Made by a program: the position numbers and the translations under genes. From Manihot esculenta (lineage: Eukaryota > Streptophyta > Magnoliopsida > Malpighiales > Euphorbiaceae), in NCBI RefSeq assembly GCF_001659605.2, contig NC_035164.2:3985870-4049869 (forward strand): a stretch of DNA of 64,000 bases. Reading direction: 5' to 3'. The notes under the pieces are model-generated. The model saw only the letters and a list, made by a program, of their open reading frames with translations. It had not been told where the DNA came from and did not search any database. Below are positions 37,476-49,742 of the stretch, piece after piece. Position 1 is the first letter of the stretch. Each line of letters starts with the position of its first letter.

Positions 37476-39151
37476 TTACAAGTGAGGTTCATTCTTTCTT
37501 GTGATTAAACACAAATTTTCTAACCAAGACGGTCCCAAAAACTTGACATAAGCTACTTTGTCAATTGCTTGCAATCTATCATCTACAGTGCCATCATAAC
37601 TGTTTAGCCGAACACTTATAACTAGCGGGTCATTGTGCAAAGTTTTTATCACCCTGTCCATTGGCCTTAACTTTATCTCTTGTTTCGTCCATGGTTATTG
37701 CTCGATAGACAATACATCTTTAAGGGCACGGTTGTTCTTTCCCTTACAATCACTAGGGCCATCTGCAATCACATGTATAACCTCAATGGGTTTACTGTCA
37801 ACAGTGTTTTCTGTTATTCTTACATAAGGCTCAAGTCTCTTATCCTCTCTATCCTTTTTGGCAAACTTCTAGAGTGTGCCGTCCCTTATTAGTCTTTTGA
37901 TTTTGTCCTTCAACTGTCGATATTTCTCTATTGTGTGTCCGTGATCTTTATGAAATCGACATTATTTTTTCCTGTCTCTCCTATTGGCTTTATTAGGGTT
38001 GAGCTTAGAAGGCCATCTGACCTCTTTATCATTCTTCCTGATCCACATCAAAATATGTGTTTGTGAGTTATTTAAGGGAGTTTTCTTATCTTATACTTAC
38101 TTTGGTCTTCCCTCCCTCGGGACACGGGATAATTCTTTGAATCTACTTTGTAGTCTTGCCTTTGTGGCTTTTGATTTTTCACTTTGATTTGTCCTCTCAT
38201 CCTCTCTTAGTGCCTTAACTTCATTATCCAACCGAATGTACTTTTGTACTTTGTCCATTAACTACTGATAGGTGGCTGCTGGGCTTTTGATTAAGGAGTC
38301 CATAAACTTTATGTTGTGAGTCCCTTTCTTCAATGCCTCGCATGCTATCTCGTGATTTAATTCTTTAATATGTATTACTTCAACATTGAAATATGAGATA
38401 AAACTCTTTAAAGACTCGCCATCTCCTTGTCAAAATTTTCACAAGTCTGGGGAGAGCTTTTTATGAGATATACAAGTAACAAATTTAGATTTAAATAACA
38501 TGGAAAGTTGTGTAAAACTATGAATAGAACCTGGACTCAGATGCTAGTACCATTTCTAGGCCAAACCTACGAGGGTGGATGGGAAGACTCGGAAAAATAT
38601 AAAATCGTTAACATCCTAGAGCTGCACCATAGTCCATAAGATAGCCAGATGGCTCCTAAGGTCTGCTATCTCATCGTACTTGTCCAAACTAGAGAGCTTG
38701 AACTTCGTAGGAAAAGTCTCTATAAGAATTTCATCTAATAGGAGTGAGCCATTGTCCAAGCCATAATCTTCCTCTTGCTCCTTCTGGTACCTTTGAGCAC
38801 GAATCAACTTCCAATCAATGTTTTTTGGGGTCTCATATGATGATTCCTCATCCTCCAGTTTGGCCTTTTCTTTGGATTGCATGTGAATTGCCTTCGTTCA
38901 AGTCTTTAGAGTCTCGAAGGAAGTTTCCTCCCTTATTCTAGGAGCCATAAATGAGGCATCCTCTCAAACTTTATATTGCTTGAGAATTATCTGCAGCTTT
39001 TTTTTGTATTGTACCATCTGCTTATTGTTCATATTATTGAGATCTGTCTCATGACCATAAGAGGAGTGTTCTGTCCACCGCCAGAGTGTAGGAGATGATG
39101 GCTCCCCTATTGGCAGTAGACTTAGCAACAACTTGTGAGTTTTCAATCATT
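37476..39151 (-). pseudogene. Tat-lineage Ty3/gypsy gag remnant with protease start
   Basis: On the minus strand gag begins near 39151. The core follows at 38882: ETFPTKFKLSSLDKYDEIAD, then RVFPSTLVGLA, W, SFTQLSMLFKSKF and GESLKSFISYF. Downstream are CRFHKDHGHTIEKYRQLKDK (a decayed zinc-binding region) and NDPLVISVRLN, the usual lead-in to the protease. The order and spacing fit Tat elements. At least eight in-frame stops break it. RT, RNase H and integrase are absent; the sequence ends at a copia remnant. Confidence 0.85.
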
Positions 39152-39239
39152 TTAAGAGTAAAGTGACAAAAATGAAAAAGCACTTTGAGTGAAAAGATAA
39201 ATAGAAAGCTAAGCCAGATTTATCCCAAATGAATAAGAA

Positions 39240-39480
39240 GAACTCAATGGGATATCAAAAAATGGAGCCAAATGATGAGGCCGAAAGGGAGTTGAAAGTA
39301 ATTTTTCACTCTACAAAAGAAAAAAAACGAGGTGGTGAGTGCCTATGGGCAGCCGCTTCGACGCTTAAGTCAATAAATTATCAAAGAGGGTGAGTGTAAG
39401 TAGATTGCTTGAGCTTAAGAAGAGTGTGTAAAAATGTGTACCTTGAACTCTGTGTATACTTTTCTTTTATACTGTAAGAA
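39240..39480 (-). mobile_element. Leader/LTR end of the reverse Tat element
   Basis: The minus strand reads TTGACTTAAGCGTCGAAGCG then GCCCATAGGCACTCACCACC (39320-39375), the leader block of Tat-lineage LTRs, upstream of the gag remnant in the correct orientation. Its outer boundary could not be placed. Confidence 0.6.
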
Positions 39481-40490
39481 GATAAAGCTATTTAGTGAAT
39501 TTTCTGAAAATCCGACTAGTGCTGGCTAGTGGATAAAAGATCCCACGATTATAGACGTAATAGGAATTTGCTGTATACTATCCTTTAACGGTAACTTAGA
39601 TGTTAATGAAAGGCTCGACCGGTCATAAGAGGGCGAGTCTTTTATCATTCCGAGTACTAATGAGTTACAAAACTCACCCTTTTTTCCATATTAAATTTCA
39701 TGATTTTGCTATGAATTTAATATAAACAATTGCTTTTTACTTGGATTTTGATTTTGGACAGGTTTTGAGCTGAAAATGAGAAAAGAATCCAAAAGAGGCT
39801 ATTTTAGAGCTTTTTCTGATCGGAAGGTACAGCTTGCTCAAGGCTGTAGCCCAAGCCTGACAAGTAGATTTCAAGATTACTGTTTTGTCAGTTGTACAGA
39901 GTTTGAAATTATTTTAGATAGATGCAAATACAATCAGATTAGGATTATGATAAGAGTCATCATATGAGTAGTAAATTTATTTTACCTTTTTTTTTTAAAT
40001 ATGAACAATTATCTTTTTGTTTGGGAAAAGTTTATATAAAGGCTGCCTTAGAAGTAAATCTAATGTCTCTTCTCATCATCTTCCCTCTTTTTTTCAGTTC
40101 CTCTTTGGCCGAATTCTTCTTCCCTTTCTTCTTTTATTTTTCTGCAATTTTATTATAACCCTTAGAGGCTAAACTCTTTTATTCAGTTGTAGGTTAATCA
40201 AATAGAAGTTTATTTAAAGTTATGAGATTTTATTCTAAATTTCTATTCATCTTATTTCTTTCGATTAATTTCTATTTTTGAATAACACCACCTCCATTGT
40301 TGTCTTCTTAGGAATTCAAGAGGCCTTTTGAATCTCCTAAGAAGACAATATATTGCTAATTAACCCAAGTAAATATGTAATTGTTTAATTAGATTAATAC
40401 AAGTAGCAATTAGCATATTCGTTTATCTTAAGAAATTAATTGATTTAGTTTAAATAATTCACTTGCTATTATTGATCAAGTTTGAATTTT

Positions 40491-41681
40491 TCTCTTCTTA
40501 AAACAGTTAGTTAATTAAATTTACACACTTAATGGTGTTATTAATTAACTAGAAATTAATTTAACCGCTACACAAATTAATTTAATATTAAAGAAGAATT
40601 GGTAAAATTCGTTTGTTTGAACATTATAACTAAACAATGCACAATTGAATGAACCATCTTTTTAATCAATGATCAACGACAAACCTACCAACTTTGATTA
40701 CCTTCAGCTAAGTTTTAATTTGATTATTTGTTTCATAATTTTAATTGCATTATTTTATTTCTTCTTTATTTTTTTAAAATCAATTTCTCCAATAGCAATT
40801 TTCTTTCTTCTCTCTTTTTGTTTTAAATTGTTCTTCTTACTCTATTTGTCATTTAATTTAAACAAAATTAAGATATCTGTGGGATTGACACTCATTTACC
40901 CTAACTGCAAAATCTATTAAATCAAGAAAAAAAATCAGTTTTAATTGACGAATTCGACACCCGTCAAATGTTAGTGTCGTTGCCGGAGACCTTTAACAGT
41001 TTGTTTTTATTTTTATAACCAAGTCTGAAAACAGTAGAATTCAGTTTGATCCAAAAATCAAGAAGACTGTAAAACGATTGAGTTCTTCTCTTCTTAAAAC
41101 AGTTAGTTAATTAAATCTACACTCTTGATGGTGTTATTAATTAACTAGAAATTAATTTAAGCGCTACGCGGATTAATTTAATATTAAGGAAGAATTGGTA
41201 GAATTCGCTTGTTTGAACATTATAACCAAACAATGAATAATTGAATGAACCATCTTTTTAATCAATGATCGACGAAAAACCTACCAACTTTGGTTACCTT
41301 TCGGCTGAGTTTTAATTTGATTATTTGTTTCATCATTTTAATTGCATTATTTTATTTCTTCTTTATTTTTTTAAAATCAACTTCTCCAATAACAATTTTC
41401 TTCTTCTCTCCTTTTGTTTTAAATTATTCTTCTTACTCTACTTGTCATTTAATTTAAACAAAATTAAGGTCTCTGTGGGATCGACACTAATTTACCATAT
41501 CTGCAAAATCCATTAAATTAAGAAAAAAAAGCAGTTTCAATTGATGGATTCGACACCCGTCAAATTTTAGCATCGTTTATGGAGACCTTTAACAGTTTAT
41601 TTTTATTTTTATGTCCAGGTCTTAAAACAGTAGAATCCATTTTGATTTAGAAATCGAGAAGACCGTAAAAAGATTGAGAAA
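40491..41681 (+). repeat. Tandem duplication (~596 bp) of the Athila LTR end and leader
   Basis: Segments starting at 40491 and 41087 both run from TCTCTTCTTAAAACAG through the LTR end (CGACACCCGTCAAA) and primer-site region to AGTAGAAT. The copies differ by scattered substitutions. The LTR end and primer site are therefore present twice. Confidence 0.88.
40973..40989 (+). other. Decayed Athila primer-binding site
   Basis: AGTGTCGTTGCCGGAGA follows the LTR end ACACCCGTCA; it resembles the TGGCGCCGTTGCCGGGGA site of Athila/Tat elements with several changes. A still worse copy is at about 41570-41587 in the tandem duplicate. Confidence 0.65.
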
Positions 41682-41880
41682 AGCAGCCAAGTTGCAAAAA
41701 CAGGCCAATTCAGAAATCTCTCAACCGATTGCTTGAACCCCTCTGTGCGAGAACACCAAAGACCCCACGTCTTCAACACCAAAGACCCCACGTCTTCAAC
41801 ACCAACCGAGCCCCCAGTTGAGCCCAATTGAAGCAACACGATGGTTGCAGCTGCTGCTGAAGAGCAACCTTTTTGTATCA

Positions 41881-42305
41881 CATATCCAGTGTTGAACACA
41901 ACCCTGGAATTGCGAACATGTATGATTCATATATTACCGAAATTCTAAGGGTTGGATAATGAAGGTCCACATCACCATCTGAAAGAATTTTATGCGGTTT
42001 GTTCAAATATGAGACCACAGGGGATAACTAACGAACAAATCAGTTTAGTAGCTTTTCCTTTTACTTTATTATTTGCCCCCAGGATCAATCACCACTTAGA
42101 CGTAGATTAAAGACTTATTTCTAGAAAGATTTTTTTCCAGCAACTAAAGCTTCATCTATAAGAAAGGAAATAAGTGGAATCAAACAAAGAAAAAATGAAA
42201 CACTCCATGAATATTGGGAACGTTACAAGAAATTAATTGCAAGCTATCCAAAATATGGAATCACTCCAAAACAACTCAACCCGCACTTCTATGAAGGACT
42301 GTTAC
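41881..42305 (+). pseudogene. Athila gag, first copy, left half
   Basis: Translation gives TYPVLNTTLELRT and later HLKEFYAVCSNM, then the LERFF-like region in broken frames, as in Athila gag. It is cut at 42305 by an LTR-mosaic insertion and resumes at 46885-47196. The same sequence occurs again at 47197. Confidence 0.85.
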
Positions 42306-43069
42306 TGTAACGACCCAAAAATCGGACCGCTACCGGCGCTAAGGTTCAGATCGATTTAAGGTCGCCGGAACCCATAGCAAGCCTACTATACATCCTATTA
42401 TATCTGATAAAATCTCATACATGATCACAAGATATAATAAAAATATAAACATTCCATGAACCATGACTCGACCTGTGCATGTATCAAAATTGTAAACATA
42501 AAACTCATACTAGAGCCCTCATCAAATGCTCTAGTATGGTAAGCATCACATACCTCAAGCTTGGTTCAAACATAACTATTACATGACTCTAAACGACTCC
42601 CCAAGAACCCCCTAAACATACTAAAACATGCATATAAAGTAGGCAGAAGAAGGCTGGGTAGAGGACTTTCGACAGCAGGTTCGGCAGCCGAAGGTCCTTC
42701 ACAGATCCGAAAGTCAGGGACTTTCGGGGCAGGTTTGGCGGCCTAAACTCCCCACAGATCCAAAAGTCAGAGACTTTCGGGGGCAGGTTAGGCTGCCAAA
42801 GGCTGCTTCCATAAGCAGGTTCGGCGGCCGAATCTTGCTTCGGCGGCCGAACCCGGGTTCTCCAGCAAGGCAGAACCCGATTCTGCTCTATGTACACAAC
42901 CACCCAACACTCCAATCCTCACACCCAACTACTCAAAAACATGCATACTCACTCATCATGCATAAGGGGCATAAAAACTAGTCTAATCCCCAACAAGCAA
43001 CAACACAAACACAAAAGAGAGCATTTATCATCCAAACTAACACAAACCCTAAAACTTTTAGATCTAACC

Positions 43070-45711
43070 TGTAATACCCGGCTAGATTCCGGCATCGGAA
43101 TCCCTACCTTCCGGCGGAACCTCCGTTGGAATCTGGAATTTTGATGATGCCAGAGTCTTATAGAGGGATAAAATGTGTTTCTAAAATATTTTCACATGAT
43201 TTTATGGTTTTAAATGGAAAAGAATTGAGTTTTGAAAAGAAAAGACCAAGGAGGCATTTGCCAGGTTCGGCCGCCGAAAGTCAAGTTTGGCCGCCGAACA
43301 TGGGAAGGTTTTGGGAGCGCTTTTGGCCTCCGAAAGCTTTGTTCGAACGAACCAAGGTTCAGCCGCCGAACCTAAAGTTCGGCCGCCGAACCTAAAGTTT
43401 GGCCGCCGAACATGCATGAGTTTAGGGGGCACGTTAGGCTGCCGAAGGTCTTTGACCATGCCACCTATAAAGAGCCCTCAGATCGGAAATGGGTGAGTTT
43501 TCTCCCCATTCTCGAACTCAGGTGAATTTATGCGCTCCTTTGGTCGTTTTCATGCTTCCTCTACCCATCCCTCGAGTTTTCATGAGTTCTACCCTTGTTT
43601 TGAAGTGTTGAAGCTTAAGTAGGAGTTTTGGGAGCTTGGAGATTGTTGGAGCTTGGATCCTCCACACCTCCGAGTTAGGGATCGCACCACCCCTCGATCT
43701 TCAAGAGGTAAGTGTAGATCCTTGCTTTCCTTGTATTTTAATGAAGTTTTAAGTAAGTTTAATGATGTTTTGATGGTTGAGTATGGATAGATATGCATGT
43801 TTAGGTTTATGTGGATTTTATGCCCAATGTATGTTATGTGATGTTATGTTGAAGGTTTAAGCTAGTTTATGCATGTGGGAGAGTGTATGCATGATTGGGA
43901 AAGAGCAAGTGAGGTTTTGAGTAGTTTTGATGGTTTTGGCTTATGTGGGTCATAAGCTATTTATGTATACTTTTGATGTTCTTTGTTGGATTTTAAGCTT
44001 GTTTAAGCTCCTTTGTGCATGGTTAAGGGTTTATGCATGTTTTTAAAAGGTTGGGTGCCTGTTTGGGGTGTTTGGAAGGCTTGGGAGGCTTGTATGCATA
44101 AGAGGCTGAGTTCTAGATGAACTCAGGTTCGGCCGCCGAAGGTAGTTTTGGCCGCCGAACCTGCCTGTGGATGCATGGATTGGCCGCCTAACCTTGCCCC
44201 CGAAAGTTGTGTTTCGGATCTGGAGCAGACTTTCGGCCGCCGAAGGTGATGTTCGATCGCTGAAGGTGCCTGACTTTCGGATCTGGAGTGAGGCTTCGGC
44301 CGCCGAACCTGCCGCCGAACCTGCATGACTTTCGTCTCTGGAAGGGACATTCGGCCGCCGAAGGTGCCGCTAAAAGTGCCCTGTCCAGCCCTTTCATGGT
44401 TATTTTCTATGCATGTTTAAGTGTTGTTTTGAGGTTGTTTTAGGGGGGTTTTTGGGGAGTTGTTTATGAGTTGTTTAGAGTGTGTTGGCACCTCATTCGA
44501 GTCCACCTGTGTAGGATCAGACTCGAGGGACCGAGGAGGCCATCAGTGTTAGCAGTTGCAGAGTCAGTCCAGCGTCTGCCAGATGTGAGTAGAACTAAAC
44601 TTAATCTTTTATTTTACGAAATCAAATGCCTAAAGCATGTTCATGCATCATGTTTATATGTAATAGGTTGATTGCACTAGTTACACGAATATGACGCATT
44701 GCATTATTTTCTGTTGATGTGGATGGACCAAGGCGACCCCAATAGCCCTAGATATGTTATGTTAATGAAGTCCTGAGGAGCTCCACCGAGGGCCGGGCAT
44801 AATGAAGTCCTGAGGAGCTCGAAGGGCCGGGCATAATGAAGTCCTGAGGAGCCCGAAAGGCTGGGCATAATGAAGTCCTGAGGAGCCCGAAGGGCCGGGC
44901 ACCATGATATGTTACAGACAGAGGGAGTTTTGGTGGTCATGTCCATCCGTTATGTGAAATGTTTGTGCTGTGACGCATTTCATAAGAGCATGTAATTAAT
45001 GAACTGTTTTTCTGTTTCTACTCACTGGGCTTTTTAGCTCACCCCTCTACCCTAACCCCAGTGTTGCAGGTATGAGGTCCATCGGGAAGTCTCAAGAGTT
45101 AAGGTTGTGTTAATGTAATAGATTAGTGCTTTTAGTGTGGACATGTATTGTAAATTGATATAATGGATTGTAAGATAATGAAATGTAATGTAATGCAAGT
45201 AAAGTAGAGTTATGTTTATGGATTAGTGTTGTGCTTGGCCTTAAGACTTGGTTAGTCCCTGTTTAGTACATGATGTATGTTATGGTTTAATATTGAGTTG
45301 TGTTTGAACTAAACTTATGGCATGTGTTGTTTATCACGCTAGAGTTGTTGATGAGGACCCTAGTAGAGGTCCTATGTTTGTGGTCTGATGCATGCACAGG
45401 TTAAGTTCTAGTTCTTGAGATGTGACTCCGGCTTGATGTATGTTATGTTGACCCAGCTAGAGTTTGATAAGGGCTCTAGTAGGGGGGTTCTTTATGTTTT
45501 CAGTTATGTCACATGCAGGTCAAGCTCGGTGTTTGCATCAGATGTTTAATATTTTTTTATGTTAAAGTTTTGATCATGTATGGGACTTGACCAGGTGATA
45601 GGAGGTATGTTTGGCTTGCTACGGGTCCCGGCGGCCTTAAGCCGATCTGGATCCTAGCGCCGGTAGCGGTTCGGGCCGTTACAGAGGGGTATCGGTTTCC
45701 GGGTCGTTACA
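43070..45711 (+). mobile_element. Solo LTR (2642 bp) inside the reverse LTR
   Basis: It starts TGTAATACCCGGCTAG and ends GTCGTTACA, with TAACC at 43065-43069 and 45712-45716. It has TATAAAG (43466-43472), donor GT at 43708, acceptor AG at 44513-44514, donor GT at 44585 and acceptor AG at 45068-45069. A four-unit ~36-bp repeat (AGTCCTGAGGAGC, 44768-44901) occupies the hairpin-array position. The LTR end appears twice: CCGTTACA at about 45683, then a short piece, then the true end. Confidence 0.93.
44768..44901 (+). repeat. Four-unit repeat in the solo LTR at 43070
   Basis: AATGAAGTCCTGAGGAGC followed by a variable stretch and GGCCGGGCAT-like end is repeated four times. It sits between the second donor and second acceptor, as the hairpin arrays do in related LTRs, but its pairing is less clear. 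Confidence 0.8.
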
Positions 45712-47196
45712 TAACCATTTCATGCATTATTAACCCTTAACTCCTTCTTAACACTTATTTAAAACATAGTAAAAACAAAGATCTAGACTTAACTTTTAGA
45801 GATCTAAGGGTGACAGCAACCCCAACTTGGAGATGAGGTAAAACGGTCTCCGGAGGTCTCCAAGGTTTAAAAACTTGGATTCAAGCTCAAATCTTCAAAA
45901 ACAAGAGAAAACTCATGAAATTTCTAAAAGATTTGAAGGAAAAACAATAGGAGCATCAAAGAGAGGGCAATGACTCACCTCTGCTCGAAAATGGAGAGAA
46001 AACTCTCTCATTTTTGGGCTAAAGGCCTCTTATAGGTGGCTGGATAAATCACATTTGGGGGGCCGAAAGAGGAAGTCCCGCTGCGACACCACCACTCAGT
46101 AACGACTCGGGAACCGGACCGCTATCGGCGTTAGGATTCAAATCGACTTAAGGTCACTGAAATCCATAGCAAACCTACTATACATCCTGTGTACCTGATA
46201 AAATCCCATACATGATCACATAAGACAACATAAACATAACATTCCATGAACTAAGACTCGACCTGTGCATGCATCAAAACTGAAAACATAAACCCATATT
46301 AGAGCCCTCATCAAATGCTCCAGTATGATAAACATTACATGCCTCAAGCTTAGTTTAAACATAAACTTATAATTAAAACTTTTACATAAGGATCATGTTA
46401 ACAGGGATTACAAAGATAAAAACGAGGGCCAAGCACAATTCTAATCCATTAAGATTTACATGTCCACACTATACTATTACATTAGCTATACCAGCAACTA
46501 CGCTGACTTCCTCGAGCTATCTTTGATCCTGCAAACCTGGAGTTAGGGGAAAGGGACAAGCTGCAAGAGCCTAGTGAGCAGAACATAAAAAATAGTTTAA
46601 TAAACATATGCTCGTATGAAATGCGTCACAACACAAACAATTCACATCTTATCATACTAGAGCATTCGATAAGGGCTCTAGTATGGGTTTTATGTTTACA
46701 GTTTTGATACATGCACAGTTCGAGCCATGGTTTATGGAATGTTTATATTTTTATTATATCTTGTGATCATGTATGGGATTTTATCAGGTATAACAGGATG
46801 TACAGTAGGCTTGCTACGAGTTTCGCGACCTTAAGTCAATCTGAATCCTAGCACCGGTGGCGGTCCGATTTTCGGGTCGTTACAATTACCATTAGAAAGG
46901 AGAATAATAAATGCTGCTAGTGGAGGTGCCATTTCAAAATGGAACCTGAAGAGGGTAAAACTTTAATCTAAAAAATAGCTGCCACCTCTAGATAGTATGG
47001 CTGAGATCTGGACATTCCTAGGAATGCAAATGAGGTAAGTATAGCATCTTTAAATTCTAAAATTTGACAACTTATCACTTCAATTTAATAATTGATTGTA
47101 GGAAATAATGTACGGACTTGTGGCATTTGCAACAAAGCCGACCACCCCACAGACATGTGTCTTACCATTCATGAAAGTGAGCAATATATTACCAAA

Positions 47197-48470
47197 CATA
47201 TCCAGTGTTGAACACACCCCTGGAATTGCAAACATGTATGATTCATATATTACCAAAATTCCAAGGATTGGAGAATTAAGGCCCATATCACCATCTGAAA
47301 GAATTTTATGTGGTTTGTTCAAATATGAGAACACAGGGGATAACTAACGAACAAATCAGTTTAGTAGCTTTTCCTTTTACTTTAATTGAATCTACTAAGA
47401 ATTGGCTCTACTATTTTTCCCCAAGATCAATCACCACTTAGACGCAGATTAAAGAATTGTTTCTAGAAAGATTTTTTCCAGCAACTAAAGCTTCATCTAT
47501 AAGAAAGGAAATAAGTGGAATCAAACAAAGGAAAAATGAAACACTCCATGAATATTGGAAACGTTACAAGAAATTAATTGCAAGCTATCCAAAACATGGA
47601 ATCACTCCAAAACAACTCAACTTGCACTTCTATGAAGGAATGTTACCATTAGAAAGGAGAATAATAGATACTGCTAGTCGAGGTGCCATTTCAAAAATGG
47701 AACTTGAAGAGGATAAAACTTTAATCTAAAAAATGGCTGCCAACTCTAGAAAGTATGGCCGAGATGTGGACATTCCTATGAATGCGAACGAGGTAAGTAT
47801 AGCATCTTAAGATTCTAAAATTTCACAACTTATCACTTTAATTCAATACTTGGCTGTAGGAAATAATGTACGGACTTGTGGCATTTGCAACAAAGCCGAC
47901 CACCCCACAAACATGTGTCCTACCCTTCATGAAAGTGAGCAATAGGTAAACGCAATTGGAGGGTTTAATGGACAGCAAAGGAAGTATGACCCATTTTCAA
48001 ATACATACAATCCAGGATGGAGAGATCATCCAAATTTTAGCTATGGGAATAGACAACAAAATTTTCAGCCAAGAGAAAATTATCAAGTTGCAAAATCAGG
48101 TATGTCTCTAAAAGACATTGTACAATCTCTTGCTAATAGCACTCTTACTTTTCAACAGAAAATGAAGCCGAGCATTCATAATTTGGAGAATTAAGTGAGC
48201 CAACTTGCTATATCAGTGAGCAAGTTGGAATCTCAAGGGAAACTGCTCTCCCAAACTGTGCTAAACCCAAAATCGAACGCAATTGCAATTACATTGCAAA
48301 GTGGGAAAGAATTGAAAACTGCCAGCTCGAAGGGGCTTGCCCAAAGCAGTGCAATGGACCTGATGCCAGAAGCAGAATTGAATTCCAGTAGAGAATCAGC
48401 CCCAGAAATTAGAGGTAGAACAATTCCTAATTCAGGTAATCTATCCTGCTTTTCCTGGAAGATTTGCTAA
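47197..48470 (+). pseudogene. Athila gag, second copy, with zinc knuckle
   Basis: After PVLN-like and HIT-like remnants, the frame from 47457 reads LERFFPATKASSIRKEISGI, LHEYWKRYKKLIASYPKHGI and LHFYEGMLPLERRIIDTASR, the Athila gag core. Around 47880 in another segment it has CGICNKADHPTNMC, a CX2CX4HX4C zinc knuckle, followed by a Gln/Asn-rich tail and MSLKDIVQSLA. Stops near 47727, 47944 and 48192 break it. Bases 41881-42305 plus 46885-47196 are an older or equal-aged tandem copy of its first ~730 bases. Confidence 0.88.
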
Positions 48471-48570
48471 ATCTAAAAGGAAAAGGGAAGAAAAAGAGAT
48501 CTTGGAGATTTTTCGCAAAGTCCATGTGAACATACCCCTTCTTGAAATCATAAAGTAAATACCCAGGTAT

Positions 48571-49284
48571 GTGAAATTTCTAAAAGATCTTTGTACTAAT
48601 AAAAGAAAATTATATGGCCAGGAAAAGATTAAAGTAGGTGAGAATGTGTCAGTTCCACTTCAAAGAAAATTTTCACAAAAATGTAAAGATAAAGGCATGT
48701 TTGAAATATCATGTAAAGTTGAAAACTTTAAAGTTAAGAAGGCAATGTGTGATTTAGGAACTTCTATAAATGTTACGTCTTTGTCTATTTATTTGTCTTT
48801 GGATGCAGGTCCTCTGAAACAAACAGGAGTCACACTCCAACTCGCTGATAGATCAATAGTCTACTCTAAGGGCGTGTTGGAGGATGTCTAGGTTCAAGTG
48901 GAAAAATTAATTTTTTCAGCAGACTTTTTCGTCTTGGATATGGAAGATGACAATTTATTTAATTCTACCGATTTGTTGCTAGGGCAACCATTCCTCAAGA
49001 CTGCTAGAACGAAAATTGACGTGCATGAAGACACGCTCACAATGGAGTTTGATGGAGAGGAGGTAAATTTTAATGTCTATGATGCAATGAAGTATCCTAA
49101 TGATAATTTTTCTCTTTGCATCATATATGTTGTTGATCTTCTCGCTCAAGAAGTATTCAAATTAAGCAAGGAAGACAAGTTGGAGGTAATTCTAATTGAA
49201 AACTTGACAATGGACTGCCTTAACAATAGCACATCACATTTGATGAGAAAATCATGGAAACAGTATGCTCATTGGACACTTTGA
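48571..49284 (+). pseudogene. Athila aspartic protease and start of RT
   Basis: Two frames in the same phase, separated by a TAG at 48889, give FLKDLCTNKRKL, then CDLGTSINVTSLSIYLSLDA with the active-site DLGTS (a variant of the usual DLGAS), LADRSIVYSKGVLEDV and FFVLDMEDDNLFN. LLLGQPFLKTARTKIDV follows, the second conserved protease block. Downstream, in broken frames to about 49440, is the RT lead-in (SNNTLPVIISSKLNPLEAKK). The remaining RT, RNase H and integrase are deleted. Confidence 0.85.
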
Positions 49285-49742
49285 GCCACAAGGCATTGAA
49301 ACTCGATTTAGAAACACTTTCAGCTCATTTGAAATGTGTTTTTGGAAAGTAATAACACACTTCCGGTCATAATCTCCTCCAAGTTGAATCCTTTAGAAGC
49401 AAAGAAGTTGATTTGAGTGCTGAATGAATACAAAGATGGAAGTGGATAAAGCCTAACATGCCATTAAAGTCTAACATGCCATTAAAGTCTAGTGTAGGAC
49501 AATAAACAAAGCCGTTGCTTAGGAGGCAATCCAAGGTGACAGGCTTGCCCAAGTCTGTCTGACAACTAGGAGTTTTTTCTTTTAATTTTTCTTTTTTATT
49601 TTATTTTTTTGGTTGCTTCAATATCTTAGAGCAGATTATATCTTCTGGATAAGTCTGAAATTTATAGAGATCATATATGGCCTTCAATGGTTATTTGAAT
49701 GGTAAAATATTTGAGTAAGTTTTATAACTATTCTAAAAAGAG
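49285..49742 (+). other. Deletion scar and AGGAGGCAA junction region of the Athila element
   Basis: The RT lead-in ends near 49440 and the sequence changes to a two-copy 21-bp repeat (CTAACATGCCATTAAAGT, 49453-49490), then GCTTAGGAGGCAATCCAAGG. That last motif lies near the pol 3' end in Athila-like elements, so about 2.5 kb of pol is gone. The next feature is the chromovirus insertion. Confidence 0.6.

Larger units (their letters stand above)
42306..46884. mobile_element. Mosaic of LTR pieces bounded by inverted LTR 3' ends
   Basis: The left edge (42306) reads TGTAACGACCC, the complement of an LTR 3' end; the right edge (46884) reads GGGTCGTTACA, an LTR 3' end in direct orientation. The host gag sequence is interrupted exactly here, with GTTAC before and ATTAC after. 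Inside are a reverse LTR (42306-43069 and 45717 to about 46098, cut before its own outer end), a second reverse LTR piece starting TAACGACTCGG at 46100 and reaching about 46658, and a forward LTR tail (about 46640-46884). The first 250 and last 245 bases are inverted repeats. A normal LTR insertion has different ends, so this structure is abnormal. Confidence 0.8.
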
